Notes under the pieces: model-generated
What the model saw: the letters and a program-made list of their open reading frames with translations, nothing else
Database searches by the model: none
What the model was told of the DNA's origin: nothing
Origin: Candidatus Altimarinota bacterium
GTDB taxonomy: Bacteria; Patescibacteriota; Gracilibacteria; BD1-5; UBA2023
Assembly: GCA_947373235.1 (NCBI GenBank)
Contig: CANBWW010000034.1
Location: forward strand, 1-9,537
Length of the DNA: 9,537 nucleotides
Reading direction: 5' to 3'
Program-made: the position numbers and the translations under genes
Part shown: in pieces, positions 8,168 through 9,537 of the stretch
Numbering within the stretch: the first letter of the stretch is position 1
How the letters are laid out: each line of letters starts with the position of its first letter

Positions 8168-9537
8168 TTACTTGAGTTTTGCCTCTATACTATCCAGACG
8201 TTTTTTCAGAGCTTCATTTTCTGATTTTAGATCATCAATCTCTTTTTGTTGAGATTGAACCTTTTGGTCTATTTCTTGAAGTCATTTCGTCAACCATGGA
8301 ATGATTTTGGTATACTCGATCGATTTGTATCACTCAAGATCAGTATGAACAATAGATGGGAAAATCTGTTCCATCTCTTGTGCAATAAATCCATATTGAA
8401 GAACTCAGGCTTCCCCACCATGTTTTTGTCAGAGTTTATTCCAATCATACGAAACAGGACGAAGTGTATCGATCATAGTCATAGCAGATCCAAGGGAAAT
8501 AACATTTTGTTTAAATCGAGCATCCGATGTCAGAGCTACTCAGTTCGCACGAACTGTTCCTATAGCATTTATATCACCATTAACTTCAAGTTTATAGGCA
8601 GGATTCGTTTTTCAGATACCTATATTTCCAGCAGGTGCTCAGACCGATCCATTGAGTCCAGTTCCAAAAATCAGATTCCCTATATTCAACTGGTTTGAAC
8701 CATTAGAAATTGGGCTTGCGGTACTATAACCAAGGAGAATATTATTATCACCATTAATAGTAGTACTTATACTTGCACCAAGAAGAACGTTATTATTTCC
8801 TGTCATTACCACTCAAGCATTTGATCATAAAGCAACATTATAACTTCAAGTTGAGTTACCTGCAAGTGCATTATTTCATAGTGCAGTATTATCTGTACCA
8901 GTAGTATTGGCAAAAAGAGCAGTAACTCAATTAGCAATATTATTATTACCAGTAGTATTTTTATAAAGTGCACTCGAACCGTTCGCAATATTATTATTAC
9001 CAGTAATATTAGAAAGAAGACTAGCATTACCAAAAGCAGAGTTTGAGCTTCCATTCGTATTCGACGAAAGGGATTGATATCCAAGCGCTGTATTACTATT
9101 TCAAGTTTTATTAAACCAAAGTGCTTGTCTTCCTACAGCCACATTCCAAGATCATCCCGTATTATTTTCAAGAGCATTCGCACCAAGAGCTGTATTATTG
9201 GTTCAATTATTCCAAAAAAGTGCAGAATTACCAATGGCAGTATTATAAGATCAAGTTGCATTTAGAAAAAGTGCACCCGCTCAAAGTGTTGTATTCGTCG
9301 AAACAGCTCATCATCCTTCTCAGACCGTAACACCATTCACAAGAGCATCACCGTTTATATCCAATCTTGCTTGAGGAGAACTGGTACTAATACCTATATT
9401 TCCATTAACTTGATTTATGAAAAATGGTATGATAGTAGATCATGATGCATTTTGTGAAAACAAACGGAAATTATTGGTTGCATCAACATCAATATTCCAA
9501 GTAGAATTTGCTTGTCATGTAGGATTTATTCCTGTAT
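8168..9537 (-). CDS. Fibre/adhesin-like protein with 17-residue repeats and C-terminal S74 chaperone domain (N-terminus beyond window)
   Basis: The last 455 residues are visible; the start lies beyond the right edge and the gene ends at TAA (8168-8170). Order from the first visible residue: a non-repetitive stretch with FRLFSQNASG (about 1-40), a GNIGISTSSPQARLDINGD module (45-63), about twelve repeats NTALGxxALxxNTxGxx (81-270), the module NQLNIGNLIFG...KLEVNGD (281-321), and a peptidase S74-type intramolecular chaperone (about 335-420) opening with TSDARFKQNV. By family analogy Ser337 and Lys342 would form the catalytic pair by which such domains trimerise the fibre and cut themselves off. 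A coiled coil (420-455) ends the protein, also usual for S74 domains. Twenty-two of about 58 glycines are TGA. Such proteins occur as phage tail spikes and as bacterial surface fibres; the cellular setting (valS beside it) favours the latter, but this is inference. Confidence 0.88.
8171..8530 (-). other. Peptidase S74-type chaperone/autoprocessing domain plus C-terminal coiled coil
   Basis: Residues 336-455 of the partial fibre protein. Markers of the family are the opening SDARFKQNV with candidate nucleophile Ser337 and Lys342, then IDTLRPVSYDWN (355-366), YGFIAQEMEQIFP (381-393), and YKSIEYTKIIPWL (403-415). In endosialidase-type domains cleavage occurs just before the Ser, which here would remove about 119 residues after folding. 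Residues 420-455 form heptads rich in Leu, Ile, Glu and Lys. Confidence 0.82.
8582..8701 (-). other. Conserved post-repeat module shared with the first fibre gene
   Basis: Residues 279-318 (GSNQLNIGNLIFG, then GNIGIGKTNPAYKLEV) match residues 268-307 of the fibre protein at 1-1017. Two aligned glycines are GGG and GGA here but TGA there, while the Gly in NIGIG before KTNP is TGA in both copies. Confidence 0.85.
8726..9295 (-). repeat. Coding repeat array, period 51 bp (17 residues), about 12 units
   Basis: The opening Asn of each unit recurs at residues 81, 98, 114, 131, 148, 165, 182, 199, 216, 233, 249 and 265, that is every 16-17 residues. Consensus: N-(T/I/V)-A-(L/I)-G-x-x-A-L-x-x-N-x-T-G-x-x. 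On DNA level the best-kept units are the adjacent ones at residues 182-215 (ATTACTGGTAATAATAATAT recurs), a sign of recent duplication. It resembles trimeric-autotransporter head repeats. Confidence 0.85.

Noticed and set aside
8806..9084. A minus-strand reading frame giving a hydrophobic, apparently membrane-spanning protein
   Set aside because: It is another frame of the 51-bp repeat array; its hydrophobic periodicity comes from the repeat. The real frame carries the repeats and continues into the S74 domain.
8726..9295. CRISPR-like or satellite array
   Set aside because: Units lie in frame inside a gene, with no identical repeats separated by unique spacers and a protein-level consensus.
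1..9537. Prophage or phage genome segment, suggested by tail-fibre-like genes
   Set aside because: valS, lgt and a sugar-phosphate transferase are cellular genes lying between the fibre genes, and no integrase, terminase, capsid or tail gene is visible. The flanks outside the window could change this.

Overview
The window comes from a bacterium that reads UGA as glycine instead of stop (translation table 25). This is the code known from Candidatus Gracilibacteria (BD1-5) and Absconditabacteria (SR1), both Patescibacteria/CPR. Read with the standard code, every gene here but one breaks at TGA. Read with TGA = Gly, seven long genes appear and conserved motifs are restored, such as the ValS GTDHAG and GTGVVKITPAHDP motifs and the Lgt GGRIGY motif. 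I count about 60 in-frame TGA codons. CGA and CGG still sit at conserved arginines, which argues against lineages reported to have reassigned those codons as well. The DNA is AT-rich and densely packed.

Layout. 1-1017 (minus): secreted fibre or adhesin-like protein with 17-residue repeats, running off the left edge. 1035-2381 (minus): secreted protein with GYxWSxNxGWI-type repeats, directly upstream of the fibre gene and probably in its operon. 2521-3315 (plus): lgt, prolipoprotein diacylglyceryl transferase. 3308-3805 (minus): small membrane-anchored LemA-like protein, convergent with lgt and overlapping it by 8 nt. 3933-5360 (plus): polytopic polyprenyl-phosphate sugar-phosphate transferase, which starts synthesis of a surface glycan. 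5450-8107 (plus): valS, valyl-tRNA synthetase. 8124-8154: two-way terminator. 8168-9537 (minus): C-terminal part of a second fibre protein, with about twelve 17-residue repeats and a peptidase S74-type chaperone/autoprocessing domain; its start lies beyond the right edge.

Most of the window therefore concerns the cell surface: two related fibre proteins, a companion secreted repeat protein, lipoprotein maturation, a LemA-like protein and a glycan-initiating enzyme, with valS as the one housekeeping gene of translation. A role of the fibres in attaching to host or prey cells fits the epibiotic lifestyle of these phyla but is inference. None of the six visible start codons has a Shine-Dalgarno sequence. 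Five follow a pyrimidine tract directly, and two (lgt, valS) lie so close to a TATAAT box that their mRNAs would be nearly leaderless. No RNA gene, CRISPR array or insertion sequence was seen, and no stretch longer than 140 bp lacks a gene.
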